A DNA stretch of 64,000 bases from contig CAYFNT010000016.1 in assembly GCA_964344565.1 (NCBI GenBank), forward strand, positions 1 through 64,000, read 5' to 3'. Of the stretch, positions 49,768-58,617 are shown piece after piece. The notes beneath the pieces were generated by a model. The model searched no databases, had not been told where the DNA came from, and was given only the letters and a program-made list of their open reading frames with translations. The position numbers were made by a program, and so were the translations under genes. Origin of the DNA: JACNKJ01 sp964344565. GTDB lineage: Bacteria; Krumholzibacteriota; Krumholzibacteriia; JACNKJ01. Each line of letters starts with the position of its first letter. The stretch's first letter is position 1.

Positions 49768-49999
49768 CGTAGCGGTTGTCGGAGGACCGGCCTCCCGCCG
49801 CCGATGTTGACAGAGCCGCTCCGCAAGACCCTGGGGGGACTCGGTTTCCCCGCGGCACGATCCTTCCAGCGGCCGCACTTTCCGCGGAAATCCCGCAAGA
49901 ATCCATTTTACGACCCCGCCGGGGAAGTGCTAAGTTCGCCCCGGAAGATGGGCCGCAGCGCGGCGGATGGATAGGTCCGCCTTGTCCAAGGAGAGAAGC
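49768..49999 (+). promoter_or_regulatory. recA upstream region with candidate promoter
   Basis: A 232-base gap before recA. TTTACG (49907-49912), 18 bases and TAAGTT preceded by TGC (49931-49936) form a plausible promoter. A short hairpin (GGAGG/CCTCC near 49780) follows the previous stop without a T run. No SOS operator that I can recognise is present. Confidence 0.4.
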
Positions 50000-51097
50000 A
50001 TGCCCAACCCCGAAAACAACGGCCGCGAGAAGGCTCTCGGCCTGGCCGTCTCGTCCATCGAAAAGCAGTTCGGCAAGGGTTCGATCATGCGTCTGGGCGA
50101 CCAGGCCATCGAGACGAACATCCCGACCATCTCCACGGGCACCCTGGCCCTGGATCTGGCCCTGGGCGTGGGCGGCGTGCCCCGCGGGCGCGTGATCGAG
50201 ATCTACGGCCCGGAGAGTTCCGGCAAGACCACCCTGGCCCTGAGCATCCTGGCCCAGGCCCAGAAGATCGGCGGGGCCGTGGCCTTCGTGGACGCCGAGC
50301 ACGCCATGGATCCGGTCTACGCCCGCAAGCTGGGCGTGAACGTGGACGACCTCCTGGTCAGCCAGCCGGACACCGGCGAGCAGGCCCTCGAGATCACCGA
50401 GGTGCTCGTGCGCTCGGGCGCCCTCGATGTGATCGTGGTCGATTCGGTGGCCGCCCTGGTGCCCGCCGCCGAGATCGAGGGCGACATGGGCGACAGCCAT
50501 ATGGGCCTGCAGGCCCGGCTCATGAGCCAGGCCCTGCGCAAACTCACCGCGGCGGTGTCCAAGAGCCACACCTGCCTCATCTTCATCAACCAGATCCGCA
50601 TGAAGATCGGCGTCATGTTCGGCAACCCCGAGACCACCACCGGTGGCAACGCGCTCAAGTTCTACAGCTCGGTGCGCATGGACATCCGGCGCATCCAGGC
50701 CCTCAAGAGCGGCGAGGAGGTCATCGGCAACCGCACCAAGGTGAAGGTCGTGAAGAACAAGGTGGCCCCGCCCTTCAAGATCGCCGAGTTCGACCTCTAC
50801 TACGGCGAGGGCTTCAGCCTGGAAAGCGACCTCATCGACCTGGGCGTGAAGGTCGACATCGTGCAGAAGACCGGCACCTGGTTCAGCTATGGAGACGTCC
50901 GGCTGGGACAGGGCAAGGAGAACGCGCGGCAGTTCCTCAAGGAGAACGGCGAGGTCCGCGACAAGCTCAACGGCGAACTGCGCCGCCATCACGGCCTGGA
51001 CGCCGCCACCGAGGAAGCGCTTCCGGCCGAGGAAGAGCCCGCTCCCGAGAAGGCGGAGAAGAAGCCTGCCGACAAGAAGGCGGGCGCCGCGAAATGA
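50000..51097 (+). CDS. recA: Recombinase RecA
   Basis: DNA strand-exchange recombinase and SOS co-protease, 365 residues. It has Walker A GPESSGKTT, the VAFVDAEHAMDP block, LLVSQPDTGEQALEI, IVVDSVAALVP (Walker B) and loop L1/L2 regions (EGDMGDSHMGLQARLMSQALRKLT; FGNPETTTGGNALKFYSS). The ATG at 50000 (MPNPENNGREKALGLAV) follows AAGGAGAG. The C-terminal tail is Lys/Glu/Ala-rich. It overlaps recX by ATGA. Confidence 0.98.
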   Translation: MPNPENNGREKALGLAVSSIEKQFGKGSIMRLGDQAIETNIPTISTGTLALDLALGVGGVPRGRVIEIYGPESSGKTTLALSILAQAQKIGGAVAFVDAEHAMDPVYARKLGVNVDDLLVSQPDTGEQALEITEVLVRSGALDVIVVDSVAALVPAAEIEGDMGDSHMGLQARLMSQALRKLTAAVSKSHTCLIFINQIRMKIGVMFGNPETTTGGNALKFYSSVRMDIRRIQALKSGEEVIGNRTKVKVVKNKVAPPFKIAEFDLYYGEGFSLESDLIDLGVKVDIVQKTGTWFSYGDVRLGQGKENARQFLKENGEVRDKLNGELRRHHGLDAATEEALPAEEEPAPEKAEKKPADKKAGAAK

Positions 51098-51600
51098 GTT
51101 CGCCGCGCCGGGCCCGGGATCCCTACGCCCGAGTGCTCGACTGGCTGGCCCGCCGCGACCGCAGCGAACGCGAGGTGCGCGACAAGCTGCGGGAGTGGGG
51201 GACCGAATCCGAGGAGGCCGACGCCATCCTCGTCAATCTGATCGACAAGGGCCTGGTCGACGACCGGGCCTTTGCGCAGAAACTGGCGAGCTGGCACGAG
51301 CGCCACGATCCGGTGGGGCCGCCCCGGCTCGTGCGGAAGATGCGTCAGCGGGGGGTGCCCTCCGAGTTCATCGACGAGGCGGTGGAACCTCTCCGCGACC
51401 TGGATCTTCAGCGGGAGCTGGCCCGGAGGCTTGTCCTCAAGCGGCTTCCTTCCCTTCTTCCCCTGGCCCCGGAGGCCCGGCTGCGACGCCTCAGCGGCTA
51501 TCTCGCCCGGCGGGGTTTCGCCCAGTCCCTGGTGCGGGAGCTTTGCCATCCCCTCCTTCGGGAGGATCTGAGTCTGGAGGATTACGAACATGACCCATGA
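51094..51600 (+). CDS. recX: RecA regulator RecX
   Basis: A 168-residue, all-helical modulator of RecA filaments. The pattern is typical: ARVLDWLARRDRSEREVRDKLREWG, then DEAFAQ-like VDDRAFAQKLASWH and repeated three-helix units (PRLVRKMRQRGVPSEFIDEAV). The 4-base overlap with recA and 11-base overlap with alaS show a single operon, the usual recA-recX-alaS order. Confidence 0.93.
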   Translation: MSSPRRARDPYARVLDWLARRDRSEREVRDKLREWGTESEEADAILVNLIDKGLVDDRAFAQKLASWHERHDPVGPPRLVRKMRQRGVPSEFIDEAVEPLRDLDLQRELARRLVLKRLPSLLPLAPEARLRRLSGYLARRGFAQSLVRELCHPLLREDLSLEDYEHDP

Positions 51601-54223
51601 CGAACTGCGCCGCGTCTTCCTGAAGTTCTTCGAGGACAAGGGCCACAAGCACGTGGCCAGCGCCAGCCTGATCCCGCGGGACGATCCCACCCTGCTCTTC
51701 ACCACGGCGGGCATGGTGCAGTTCAAGTCGCTCTACTCCACCACGGGCGAGCTGCCCTATCGGCGGGCCATGAGCATCCAGAAGTGCATGCGGGCCGGCG
51801 GCAAGGACTCCGACCTGGAGAACGTGGGCCGCAGTCCGCGTCACCTCACCTTCTTCGAGATGCTCGGACACTTCAGTTTCGGCGACTACTTCAAGAACGA
51901 GTCGGTGGCCTACGCCTGGGAGTTCTTCAAGGACGTGCTGAAGGTCGATGTGGATCGCCTGTGGGTCTCGGTCTACGAGGACGACGACGAGGCCGAGGAG
52001 GCCTGGAAGGCCGTGGGGTTTCCCGCCGAGCGCATCGTTCGCCTGGGCGCCGAGGACAACTTCTGGGGCCCCGCCGGCGACACCGGCGCCTGCGGCCCCA
52101 GCAGCGAGATCTACTGGGACCTCGGCCCCGAGCACGCCGGCGGCGAGGTCGGAGGCGGCGTGGGCTTCGACGATCGCTACGTGGAAGTCTGGAACTCGGT
52201 CTTTCCCCAGTACGACCAGCAGCCGGACGGCAGCCGTCCCCAGCTCGCCAATAGGGGCATCGACATGGGCTCGGGCTTCGAGCGCATGCTCATGATGCTG
52301 CAGGGCAAGACCAACGTCTTCGAGACCGACGTCTTCCGCAGCATCATGGACGGCATCAAGGACATGACCGGCTTCGACGGCGCCGAGGAGGGCGAGGCCC
52401 TCATCGCCCTGCGCCGGGTGGCCGACCACGCCCGCACCCTCACCTTCACCCTCAGCGAGGGCCTGGTGCCCAGCAACGTGGGGCGCGGCTACGTGCTGCG
52501 GCGCATCCTGCGCCGGGCCATGATGGGACTGCGAACCCTGGGCGTGCACGAGCCCATGCTCTACCGGGTCACGGGACTGGTGGCCGAAGTCATGGGCGCG
52601 GCCTATCCGGAGCTTCGCGAGAAGGTCGAACGGGTGGCCCTCACCGTGAAGGCCGAGGAGGAACGCTTCCTGAAGACCCTCGAGCAGGGCGTGGCCCGCT
52701 ACCGCGAACTGGTGGACGAGACCCGCAAGGCCGGCGGCGACAGGCTCTCCGGCGAGGGCGTCTTCCGTCTCTACAGTACCTTCGGCATTCCCTGGGAGAT
52801 GACCCGAGAGATGGCCGAGGAAGAGGGCCTGGGCGTGGACGAGGTCGGCTACGAGGAGGCCCTCGAGGCCGACCGCCGCCTGAGCCAGGAGGCCAGCCGT
52901 TTCGACGACGAAGGCGCCTCCTACGGACCCTTCCTCGAGTTGATGCCTAGCGGAACGGATGCCGTTTTCACCGGCTACGATACCGAGAACCTGAGTTCCG
53001 CCGTGGTGGCGGGTGAGTACAGGTTCATCGATGAGGAGTGGATGGAGGTCGCGCTCAATCAGTCTCCGTTCTATGCGGAGGCCGGCGGTCAGAGCGCGGA
53101 TCAGGGGATTCTGGCATCCGGCATCTACGAGCTGCCTGTCGAGAACGTGATACGCCGCGACGAGCGAATCATCCACAGGGTCCATGTCGAGCCCGAGTAC
53201 GATCGTGAAGACCTGGTCGAGACGCTGAAGAACGAAGAGGTGCACGCCAAGGTCGACGTGGAAAGGCGCAGGGCCATCGCCCGGGCGCACACGGCCACCC
53301 ATCTCATGCACGCGGCCCTGCACTCGGTGATCGGCGAGGGCGCGACCCAGGCCGGCAGCTGGGTGGGGCCGGATCGCCTGCGCTTCGACTTCAATCATCA
53401 TCAGGCGGTCACGGCCGAGGAACTTCAGGCCGTGGAGGAACAGGTCACCCGCTGGATCCTCGACAACCTCGAGGTGGGACACGAGGAGATGTCCTACGAG
53501 GCAGCCCTAGAGGCCGGCGCCATGGCCCTCTTCGGCGAGAAGTACGGCGACGAGGTGCGCGTGGTGCGCGTGGGGGGCATCTCCACGGAACTCTGCGGCG
53601 GCACCCACCTGGACCGCAGCGGATCCATCGGCGTGTTCACCATCATCGCCGAGACCAGCGTGGCCAGCGGCATCCGGCGCATCGAGGCCCTCACGGGCCT
53701 GGAGGCCGCGCGCCTGCAGGGCTCGCGGGCCCGCACCCTCTCGGCACTGAGCCAGCGTTTCAAGGCCAAGGAGGACGAGGTTCTGGGCAAGGTCGAGGAG
53801 TTGGCCGCCGCGCGACAGAAGCTGCGCAAGGAAATCGAGGATCTGCGCGCCAAGCAGGCCGCCGCGAGCAGCGGCGATCTGCTCAGCTCGGCCGGGAGCT
53901 TCGGAGGGGTGGAACTCTTCCGCGGCGAGATTAGCGCGGAGGATCCCAAGAGCATCCGCGCCATGGCCGATTCCATCCGCGGCAAGCTGAAGGACGGGCC
54001 GGCGCTGCTCAAGGCCGAGGCCGGAGGGAAGCTGTCCTTCCTGATCCTCGTGCCCGACGCCCTTGCGGGAAGCATCAAGGCCGGCGAACTCGTGGCCCAT
54101 GCCGCCCAGGCCATCGGCGGACGCGGAGGCGGAAGCCCGACCCTGGCCCAGGCCGGACTGCCCGACGCGGAGAGCTTCGAGAAGGTGCTCGAGGCCGTGG
54201 GCCAGGCCCTGGCGGCGAAATGA
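51590..54223 (+). CDS. alaS: Alanine--tRNA ligase
   Basis: Charges tRNA-Ala, 877 residues, normal length. Catalytic core start (ELRRVFLKFFEDKGHKHVASASLIPRDDPTLLFTTAGMVQFK), tRNA recognition region, editing domain with zinc ligands HTATHLMHAAL and CGGTHLDRSGSIG, and a C-terminal oligomerisation/C-Ala domain with a coiled coil (about 720-770). A stretch around 52940-53230 uses less biased codons, in the variable linker before the editing domain. It overlaps the rmlD-like gene by ATGA. Confidence 0.97.
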   Translation: MTHDELRRVFLKFFEDKGHKHVASASLIPRDDPTLLFTTAGMVQFKSLYSTTGELPYRRAMSIQKCMRAGGKDSDLENVGRSPRHLTFFEMLGHFSFGDYFKNESVAYAWEFFKDVLKVDVDRLWVSVYEDDDEAEEAWKAVGFPAERIVRLGAEDNFWGPAGDTGACGPSSEIYWDLGPEHAGGEVGGGVGFDDRYVEVWNSVFPQYDQQPDGSRPQLANRGIDMGSGFERMLMMLQGKTNVFETDVFRSIMDGIKDMTGFDGAEEGEALIALRRVADHARTLTFTLSEGLVPSNVGRGYVLRRILRRAMMGLRTLGVHEPMLYRVTGLVAEVMGAAYPELREKVERVALTVKAEEERFLKTLEQGVARYRELVDETRKAGGDRLSGEGVFRLYSTFGIPWEMTREMAEEEGLGVDEVGYEEALEADRRLSQEASRFDDEGASYGPFLELMPSGTDAVFTGYDTENLSSAVVAGEYRFIDEEWMEVALNQSPFYAEAGGQSADQGILASGIYELPVENVIRRDERIIHRVHVEPEYDREDLVETLKNEEVHAKVDVERRRAIARAHTATHLMHAALHSVIGEGATQAGSWVGPDRLRFDFNHHQAVTAEELQAVEEQVTRWILDNLEVGHEEMSYEAALEAGAMALFGEKYGDEVRVVRVGGISTELCGGTHLDRSGSIGVFTIIAETSVASGIRRIEALTGLEAARLQGSRARTLSALSQRFKAKEDEVLGKVEELAAARQKLRKEIEDLRAKQAAASSGDLLSSAGSFGGVELFRGEISAEDPKSIRAMADSIRGKLKDGPALLKAEAGGKLSFLILVPDALAGSIKAGELVAHAAQAIGGRGGGSPTLAQAGLPDAESFEKVLEAVGQALAAK

Positions 54224-55071
54224 GAATCCTCGTCACGGGATCCGGAGGCATGCTCGGACGTCGCCTGGTGGAGACGGGCTGGCGCCGCGGCCATCACGTG
54301 ATTCCCGTGGATCTGCCGTCCTTCGACTTGGCGAAGCCCGAAGAGGCCGCGGCCATCCTGCGGGCCGAAGCGCCGGAGGCGGTGATCCACGGGGCGGCCT
54401 ACACCGACGTGGACGGCTGCGAGACCCGCATCGAAGAGGCCATGGCCATCAACGGCGAGGCCGTCGGTCCCCTGGCTGCTGCCGCCGCCGAGATGGGGGC
54501 GCACTTCCTGGTCATCGGCACCGACTACGTCTTCGACGGTGGGAAGGGCGAACCTTACCTGGAACTCGATCCGCCCAACCCGCAGACCGTCTACGGGCGC
54601 TCCAAGCTGCGGGGGGAGACCCTGGCACTGGAGGCCGGCGGCGCGGTGGCGAGGCTGTCCTGGCTCTTCGGACCGGAGGGCGGGAATTTCGTGAAGACCA
54701 TCACCGGGCTTTTGGAGGACGGCAAGGAGCTCAAGGTGGTGGACGATCAGTTCGGGCGCCCCACCTACTCCCGCGACGCGGCCGAGGCCATCATGGATCT
54801 GGTCGAAACGGAGTCGGCGGGGATCTGGCACGTCTGCAACGAGGGCGAGTGCAACTGGTTCGACTTCGCCGTCGCCATCGCCGAGAATCTGGGACTGCCC
54901 GCCCGGGATCGGGTTCGCCCCTGCACGACGGAGGAGTACCCGCGCCCCGCGCCCCGTCCCGCCGACAGTCGTCTGGACACGAGCCGCCTGACGGAGCTCA
55001 TTCGTCCCATGCCCCACTGGCGGGACGCCCTGAATCGATACATGGAGGAAGAGGGATGGCTGGTGAAGTAA
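54220..55071 (+). CDS. rfbD: dTDP-4-dehydrorhamnose reductase
   Basis: Last step of dTDP-L-rhamnose synthesis (RmlD), an NAD(P)H-dependent SDR of 283 residues. It has the GxxGxxG motif VTGSGGMLGRRL, the catalytic YxxxK (VYGRSKLRGE), IGTDYVFDGGKGEPY and DQFGRPTYSRDAAEAI. It is coupled to alaS by a 4-base overlap and overlaps gmhA by 16 bases. No rmlA, rmlB or rmlC is in the window. Confidence 0.9.
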   Translation: MRILVTGSGGMLGRRLVETGWRRGHHVIPVDLPSFDLAKPEEAAAILRAEAPEAVIHGAAYTDVDGCETRIEEAMAINGEAVGPLAAAAAEMGAHFLVIGTDYVFDGGKGEPYLELDPPNPQTVYGRSKLRGETLALEAGGAVARLSWLFGPEGGNFVKTITGLLEDGKELKVVDDQFGRPTYSRDAAEAIMDLVETESAGIWHVCNEGECNWFDFAVAIAENLGLPARDRVRPCTTEEYPRPAPRPADSRLDTSRLTELIRPMPHWRDALNRYMEEEGWLVK

Positions 55072-55637
55072 GCGATCTGATCCGCGCCCATCTGGACGGT
55101 CACCGCGAACTCTTCGCCCGCCTGGACGATCTCGCCGGCGAGTTGGAAGCCGCCGCAGGTCGCGTGGCGGAGTGCCTGTCCGGCGGAAGGCGCGTCTACC
55201 TGGCCGGCAACGGGGGCAGCGCCGCCGACGCGCAGCACATCGCGGCCGAGATGGAGGGCCGCTACCTGGTCGACCGTCCCGCCCGCGCCGTGCACACTCT
55301 CGGCGCCAACAGCTCGACCCTCACCTCCATCGGCAACGACGACGGTTTCGACCGCGTCTTCGCCCGGCAGGTGGAGGGCTTCGTGGAGCCCGGCGACCTG
55401 CTCATCCTCATCAGCACCAGCGGCAAGAGCGCGAACCTCACGGGCGCGGCCGAGGCGGCCCGCGATAAGGGCGTCTTCGTCATCGGGCTCCTGGGCAAGG
55501 GAGGCGGACCGCTGCTGCCCCTCTGCGATCAGGTTCTGCTGGTTCCCTCCGATCACACGCCCTGGATCCAGGAGGCTCACATCGCCCTCGGGCACCTGCT
55601 CTGCGAACTCACCGACCACCTCATGGTCGAGTCCTAG
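55056..55637 (+). CDS. gmhA: D-sedoheptulose-7-phosphate isomerase (SIS domain)
   Basis: First step of ADP-heptose synthesis for the LPS inner core, 193 residues. SIS-domain blocks are GNGGSAADAQHIAAEMEGRYLVDRP, ISTSGKSANLTGAAEAARDKG and the C-terminal QEAHIALGHLLCEL; the conserved GNGGSA and STSG loops bind the sugar phosphate. The ATG at 55056 follows GGAGGAAGAGGG and lies inside the end of the rmlD-like gene. Other SIS isomerases are possible, but length and motifs fit GmhA. Confidence 0.88.
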   Translation: MAGEVSDLIRAHLDGHRELFARLDDLAGELEAAAGRVAECLSGGRRVYLAGNGGSAADAQHIAAEMEGRYLVDRPARAVHTLGANSSTLTSIGNDDGFDRVFARQVEGFVEPGDLLILISTSGKSANLTGAAEAARDKGVFVIGLLGKGGGPLLPLCDQVLLVPSDHTPWIQEAHIALGHLLCELTDHLMVES

Positions 55638-55653
55638 ACGGCCAACGAATCGC

Positions 55654-55682
55654 TTGTCGCATTTTCGGGCCTTTGCTAGCTT
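55654..55682 (+). promoter_or_regulatory. Candidate promoter of udk
   Basis: TTGTCG (55654-55659), 17 bases and TAGCTT preceded by TTTGC (55677-55682) lie 37 bases before the ATG. The TTTGCTAG core is the same as in the beta-helix array promoters. Confidence 0.55.
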
Positions 55683-55719
55683 GGGCCTTTCGAGCAGGCG
55701 GCTGCTCAGGGGAGAGTTC

Positions 55720-56367
55720 ATGAAGGGACCCGTCGTCATCGGCCTCGCCGGAGGATCCGGCTCCGGCAAGACCAGCGTCGCTCTGAAGGTCCAGAGCCAT
55801 TTCCCCTATGAGCGCGTGGTGATCATCAGCCACGACTCCTACTATCGCGACAACTCGGAGCTGCCCATGGAAGAGCGGGCGAAGATCAACTACGACCATC
55901 CTGCCGCCTTCGAGACCGAACTGCTGCTGGAGCATCTGGACATCCTCCGCGAGCGCGGTACGGTCATGCAGCCCCGCTACGACTACGAGACCCACTCGCG
56001 CCTTCCCGAGGGCGATAAGGTGGGGCCGGCGGAGATCGTGCTGCTGGAGGGCATCCTGGTCTTGGAAGACTCGCGGCTTCGGGAGCGCATGGACATCCGC
56101 ATCTTCATCGACGCGGACGCCGATGAGCGCTTCATCCGCCGCCTGCAGCGCGACGTGAAGAGCCGCGACCGGGACATCGATTCGATCATCGGGCAGTACA
56201 CGGCGACCGTGCGCCCCATGCACCTGCAGTTCGTGGAGTCGAGCAAGCGCTACGCGGATCTCATCATCCCCGAGGGCGCTCACAACGAAGTGGCCATCGA
56301 CCTCATCGTCACCAAGGTCCAGGACATTCTCAACCGCAAGGACGAGGACAAGGAGTCGGACGCATGA
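55720..56367 (+). CDS. udk: Uridine kinase
   Basis: Phosphorylates uridine and cytidine in pyrimidine salvage, 215 residues. Walker A GLAGGSGSGKTS, IISHDSYYRD, NYDHPAAFETELLLEHL, YDYETHSR and the lid RDVKSRDRDIDSIIGQY are all standard. The ATG at 55720 follows AGGGGAGAG. It overlaps the next gene by ATGA. Confidence 0.95.
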   Translation: MKGPVVIGLAGGSGSGKTSVALKVQSHFPYERVVIISHDSYYRDNSELPMEERAKINYDHPAAFETELLLEHLDILRERGTVMQPRYDYETHSRLPEGDKVGPAEIVLLEGILVLEDSRLRERMDIRIFIDADADERFIRRLQRDVKSRDRDIDSIIGQYTATVRPMHLQFVESSKRYADLIIPEGAHNEVAIDLIVTKVQDILNRKDEDKESDA

Positions 56368-57278
56368 CGACCTTTTTCGCACTTCTCGAAGGTCTGCGCC
56401 CCAAGCAGTGGACCAAGAACCTGTTGCTGTTCTTCGGCGTGGTCTTCGCCCAGCGGGCCGGAGACAGCACCCTGCTGCTGAAGAGCCTCGAAGGCTTCCT
56501 GATCTTCTGCCTGCTCTCCGGATCCATCTATCTCTTCAACGACCGGCTCGACGTGGAGCGGGACCGTCTGCATCCGGTGAAGAAGAACCGCCCCCTGGCC
56601 TCCGGACGCCTGCCCGAGGGCCTTTTCCGCGTGGGCTTCGCCTTGATCTCGTTGGGAGCGCTCTTCTGGAGCTGGCAGCTCGGCCGCAACTTCTTCTACG
56701 TGGCGCTGATCTTCTACTTCCTGAACATCCTCTACTCCCTCTGGCTCAAGCACCAGGTCATCCTGGACGTCTTCGGCATCGCCCTGAACTTCGTGCTGCG
56801 AGCGGTGGCGGGCGTGGCCCTTCTGGCCGAGCACCTGGTGGCGGGCATCGAGGCCGGCGGCGCTCCGGAGGGCAGCGCCTTCCTGAGCCCCTGGCTCCTG
56901 CTCACCACCTTCTTCGGCGCGCTCTTCCTGGCCTTCGCCAAGAGGAGGGGAGAGATCCGCCTGGAGAACGCCGACAAGCACCGCAAGGTGATGGCCTTCT
57001 ACACCAAGCGACTGCTGGATCAGCTCCTCTCGCTCACCGCCGGCGTGGTGCTCCTGGCCTACGCCCTCTACACCCTCTGGCCGGCCACGGTGGCCCGACT
57101 CGGCCAGGACATCATCATCTCCAACATCTTCGTCACCTACGGGATAATGCGATACTTCTACCTGGTCTATCGGGAGAAGCTGGGTGCCGATCCCTCCGAG
57201 CTTCTGCTCAAGGATCGCCCGCTGGAAGTGGGCGTGCTGCTCTGGGTGGTCACGGTGATCGTCTGCGTGGGGAATTGA
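56364..57278 (+). CDS. UbiA-family polyprenyl-phosphate phosphoribosyltransferase (DPPR-synthase-like)
   Basis: An inner-membrane UbiA-type prenyltransferase of 304 residues with 8-9 hydrophobic segments. The start LRPKQWTKNLLLFFGVVFA and first Asp motif YLFNDRLDVERDRLHPVKKNRPLASG match decaprenyl-phosphate phosphoribose synthases (Rv3806c type) better than quinone-pathway UbiA. The second motif region is AKRRGEIRLENADKHRKVMAFY. The mycobacterial enzyme transfers 5-phosphoribose from PRPP to prenyl phosphate for arabinan synthesis. A PRPP synthetase gene (prs) lies 2 kb downstream. The identity of the final sugar in this organism is unknown. Confidence 0.85.
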   Translation: MTTFFALLEGLRPKQWTKNLLLFFGVVFAQRAGDSTLLLKSLEGFLIFCLLSGSIYLFNDRLDVERDRLHPVKKNRPLASGRLPEGLFRVGFALISLGALFWSWQLGRNFFYVALIFYFLNILYSLWLKHQVILDVFGIALNFVLRAVAGVALLAEHLVAGIEAGGAPEGSAFLSPWLLLTTFFGALFLAFAKRRGEIRLENADKHRKVMAFYTKRLLDQLLSLTAGVVLLAYALYTLWPATVARLGQDIIISNIFVTYGIMRYFYLVYREKLGADPSELLLKDRPLEVGVLLWVVTVIVCVGN

Positions 57279-57279
57279 G

Positions 57280-58173
57280 ATGTCCACAGCCCGCATCCTG
57301 CGCGCCTTCGCTCCCGCGAAGATCAATCTGGGTCTGGAGGTCATCCGCCGTCGGCGCGACGGTTATCACGACATCGAGACCATCTTCCAGACCCTCGACT
57401 TCTGCGACGAGCTGCACTTCAACGAGAGTTCGTCACCGGGGGAGTTCCGTCTGGACATCGAGGGACTGCCCGCGCCCAGGGGCGCCGACAATCTGGTCTC
57501 CCGGGCCTGGGAGATGATGCGGCCCCGAGCGGGGGGAGAGGCCCGAGGGCTACGTCTGAAGCTGGTCAAGCGCATCCCCCTCGGAGCCGGACTCGGCGGA
57601 GGCAGCAGCGACGCGGCGGCCATGCTCCTGGGTCTCGATCGCTTCTGGAGACTGAATCTGGCTCAGGAGGAATTGTCGGCCATGGCGGCCGAATTGGGCA
57701 GCGACGTGCCCTTCCTCCTGCGCGGCGGCACCGCCATCGGACGGGGTCGCGGAGAGCGGCTCGAGGCGCTTCCGCCCCTGGGCAAAGGCGCGTTCTTGCT
57801 GGTCAATCCGGGCATAGCCATAGCCAGCGGATGGGCTTACGAGCAAATTAAATTGGGCTTGACACGAAATCCCTATCGGATTAGTGTTGAACAAGTTAAG
57901 GCATTTCTTGCGCGCTTCCCCGCCGCGGGCATGGTTCTCAAGAACCGCCTGGAGGACGTGGTTTATCCCGCTCATCCCGTTTTGGGCGAGATCGAAGAGG
58001 CGTTGAGCGAGGCGGGAGCCGTCCAGGTGTCCATGAGCGGGAGCGGTTCGACGCTCTTCGGGACCTTCCCGGACGCGTCTCGTGCGGAAATAGCCCGGGA
58101 GGGCTTGGGGGACAAGTGGATGTCCTGGGTGGCCCGCCCCCTCCCCGACGGCGTCCGATTGGAAGAAGCCTGA
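57280..58173 (+). CDS. ispE: 4-diphosphocytidyl-2-C-methyl-D-erythritol kinase
   Basis: GHMP kinase of the MEP isoprenoid pathway, 297 residues. Motifs: FAPAKINLGLEV (substrate Lys), RRDGYHDIETIFQTL, the ATP loop PLGAGLGGGSSDAAAML, GSDVPFLLRGG and the C-terminal MSGSGSTLFGTF. It starts 1 base after the UbiA-type gene stop, so both are co-transcribed and may supply prenyl precursors together. A short AT-richer segment (57840-57910) encodes an ordinary part of the protein but contains a TTGACA-17-TAGTGT pattern. Confidence 0.95.
   Translation: MSTARILRAFAPAKINLGLEVIRRRRDGYHDIETIFQTLDFCDELHFNESSSPGEFRLDIEGLPAPRGADNLVSRAWEMMRPRAGGEARGLRLKLVKRIPLGAGLGGGSSDAAAMLLGLDRFWRLNLAQEELSAMAAELGSDVPFLLRGGTAIGRGRGERLEALPPLGKGAFLLVNPGIAIASGWAYEQIKLGLTRNPYRISVEQVKAFLARFPAAGMVLKNRLEDVVYPAHPVLGEIEEALSEAGAVQVSMSGSGSTLFGTFPDASRAEIAREGLGDKWMSWVARPLPDGVRLEEA
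57859..57887 (+). promoter_or_regulatory. Possible internal promoter within ispE
   Basis: A perfect TTGACA (57859-57864), 17-base spacer and TAGTGT (57882-57887) lie in an AT-rich patch of ispE, 320 bases before spoVG. It could drive spoVG and the tRNA; the -10 match is weak. Confidence 0.3.
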
Positions 58174-58209
58174 CGCGCCGAGAGGCGCGACGACACCCTG
58201 GGAGCGGCC

Positions 58210-58512
58210 ATGGAAATCACCGAAGTCCGCATTTCGTTGAGAGAAGATGACAAGCTGAAGGCATTCGCCTCCATCACTTTCGATGATTGCTTCGTCGTTC
58301 GCGGACTCAAGATCATCGAGGGCGCCCAGGGAACCTTCGTGGCCATGCCCAGCAGGCGACGGAACGACGGCACCTATCAGGATGTCGCCCATCCCGTGAA
58401 TAACGAGATGCGACAGAAAATCGAGGCACGCATTCTGAGCGAGTACGCCAGGGAGCGGGCCCGGGCGGAGGCGGGAGAGATTCAAGCCCTGTCTGGCACC
58501 GACGATATCTAG
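58210..58512 (+). CDS. spoVG: SpoVG family protein
   Basis: A 100-residue SpoVG homologue: MEITEVRISLREDDKLKAFASITFDDCFVVRGLKIIEG, then FVAMPSRR and DVAHPVNNEMRQKIE. The family binds RNA or DNA and regulates gene expression in many non-sporulating bacteria. Its place between ispE and prs is the same as in Bacillus-type genomes (where purR and glmU also occur). A tRNA-Gln gene follows after 11 bases. Confidence 0.93.
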   Translation: MEITEVRISLREDDKLKAFASITFDDCFVVRGLKIIEGAQGTFVAMPSRRRNDGTYQDVAHPVNNEMRQKIEARILSEYARERARAEAGEIQALSGTDDI

Positions 58513-58523
58513 TCAAACGATAT

Positions 58524-58595
58524 TGGGGCGTAGACAAGTGGCAAGTCACCAGTTTTTGGTACTGGCATTCGCAGGTTCGAATCCTGCCGCCCCAT
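58524..58595 (+). tRNA. tRNA-Gln (anticodon TTG)
   Basis: Acceptor arms TGGGGCG (58524-58530) and CGCCCCA (58588-58594), anticodon stem CCAGT/ACTGG with anticodon TTG at 58556-58558, and T arm with GGTTCGAATCC. Discriminator T at 58595; CCA is not fully encoded. Confidence 0.92.
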
Positions 58596-58617
58596 CCTTT
58601 TCATACTGAGTTCATCG

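Noticed and set aside
51491..53482. A 663-codon minus-strand frame across recX and alaS
   Set aside because: Antisense shadow of conserved plus-strand genes, with no domain character.
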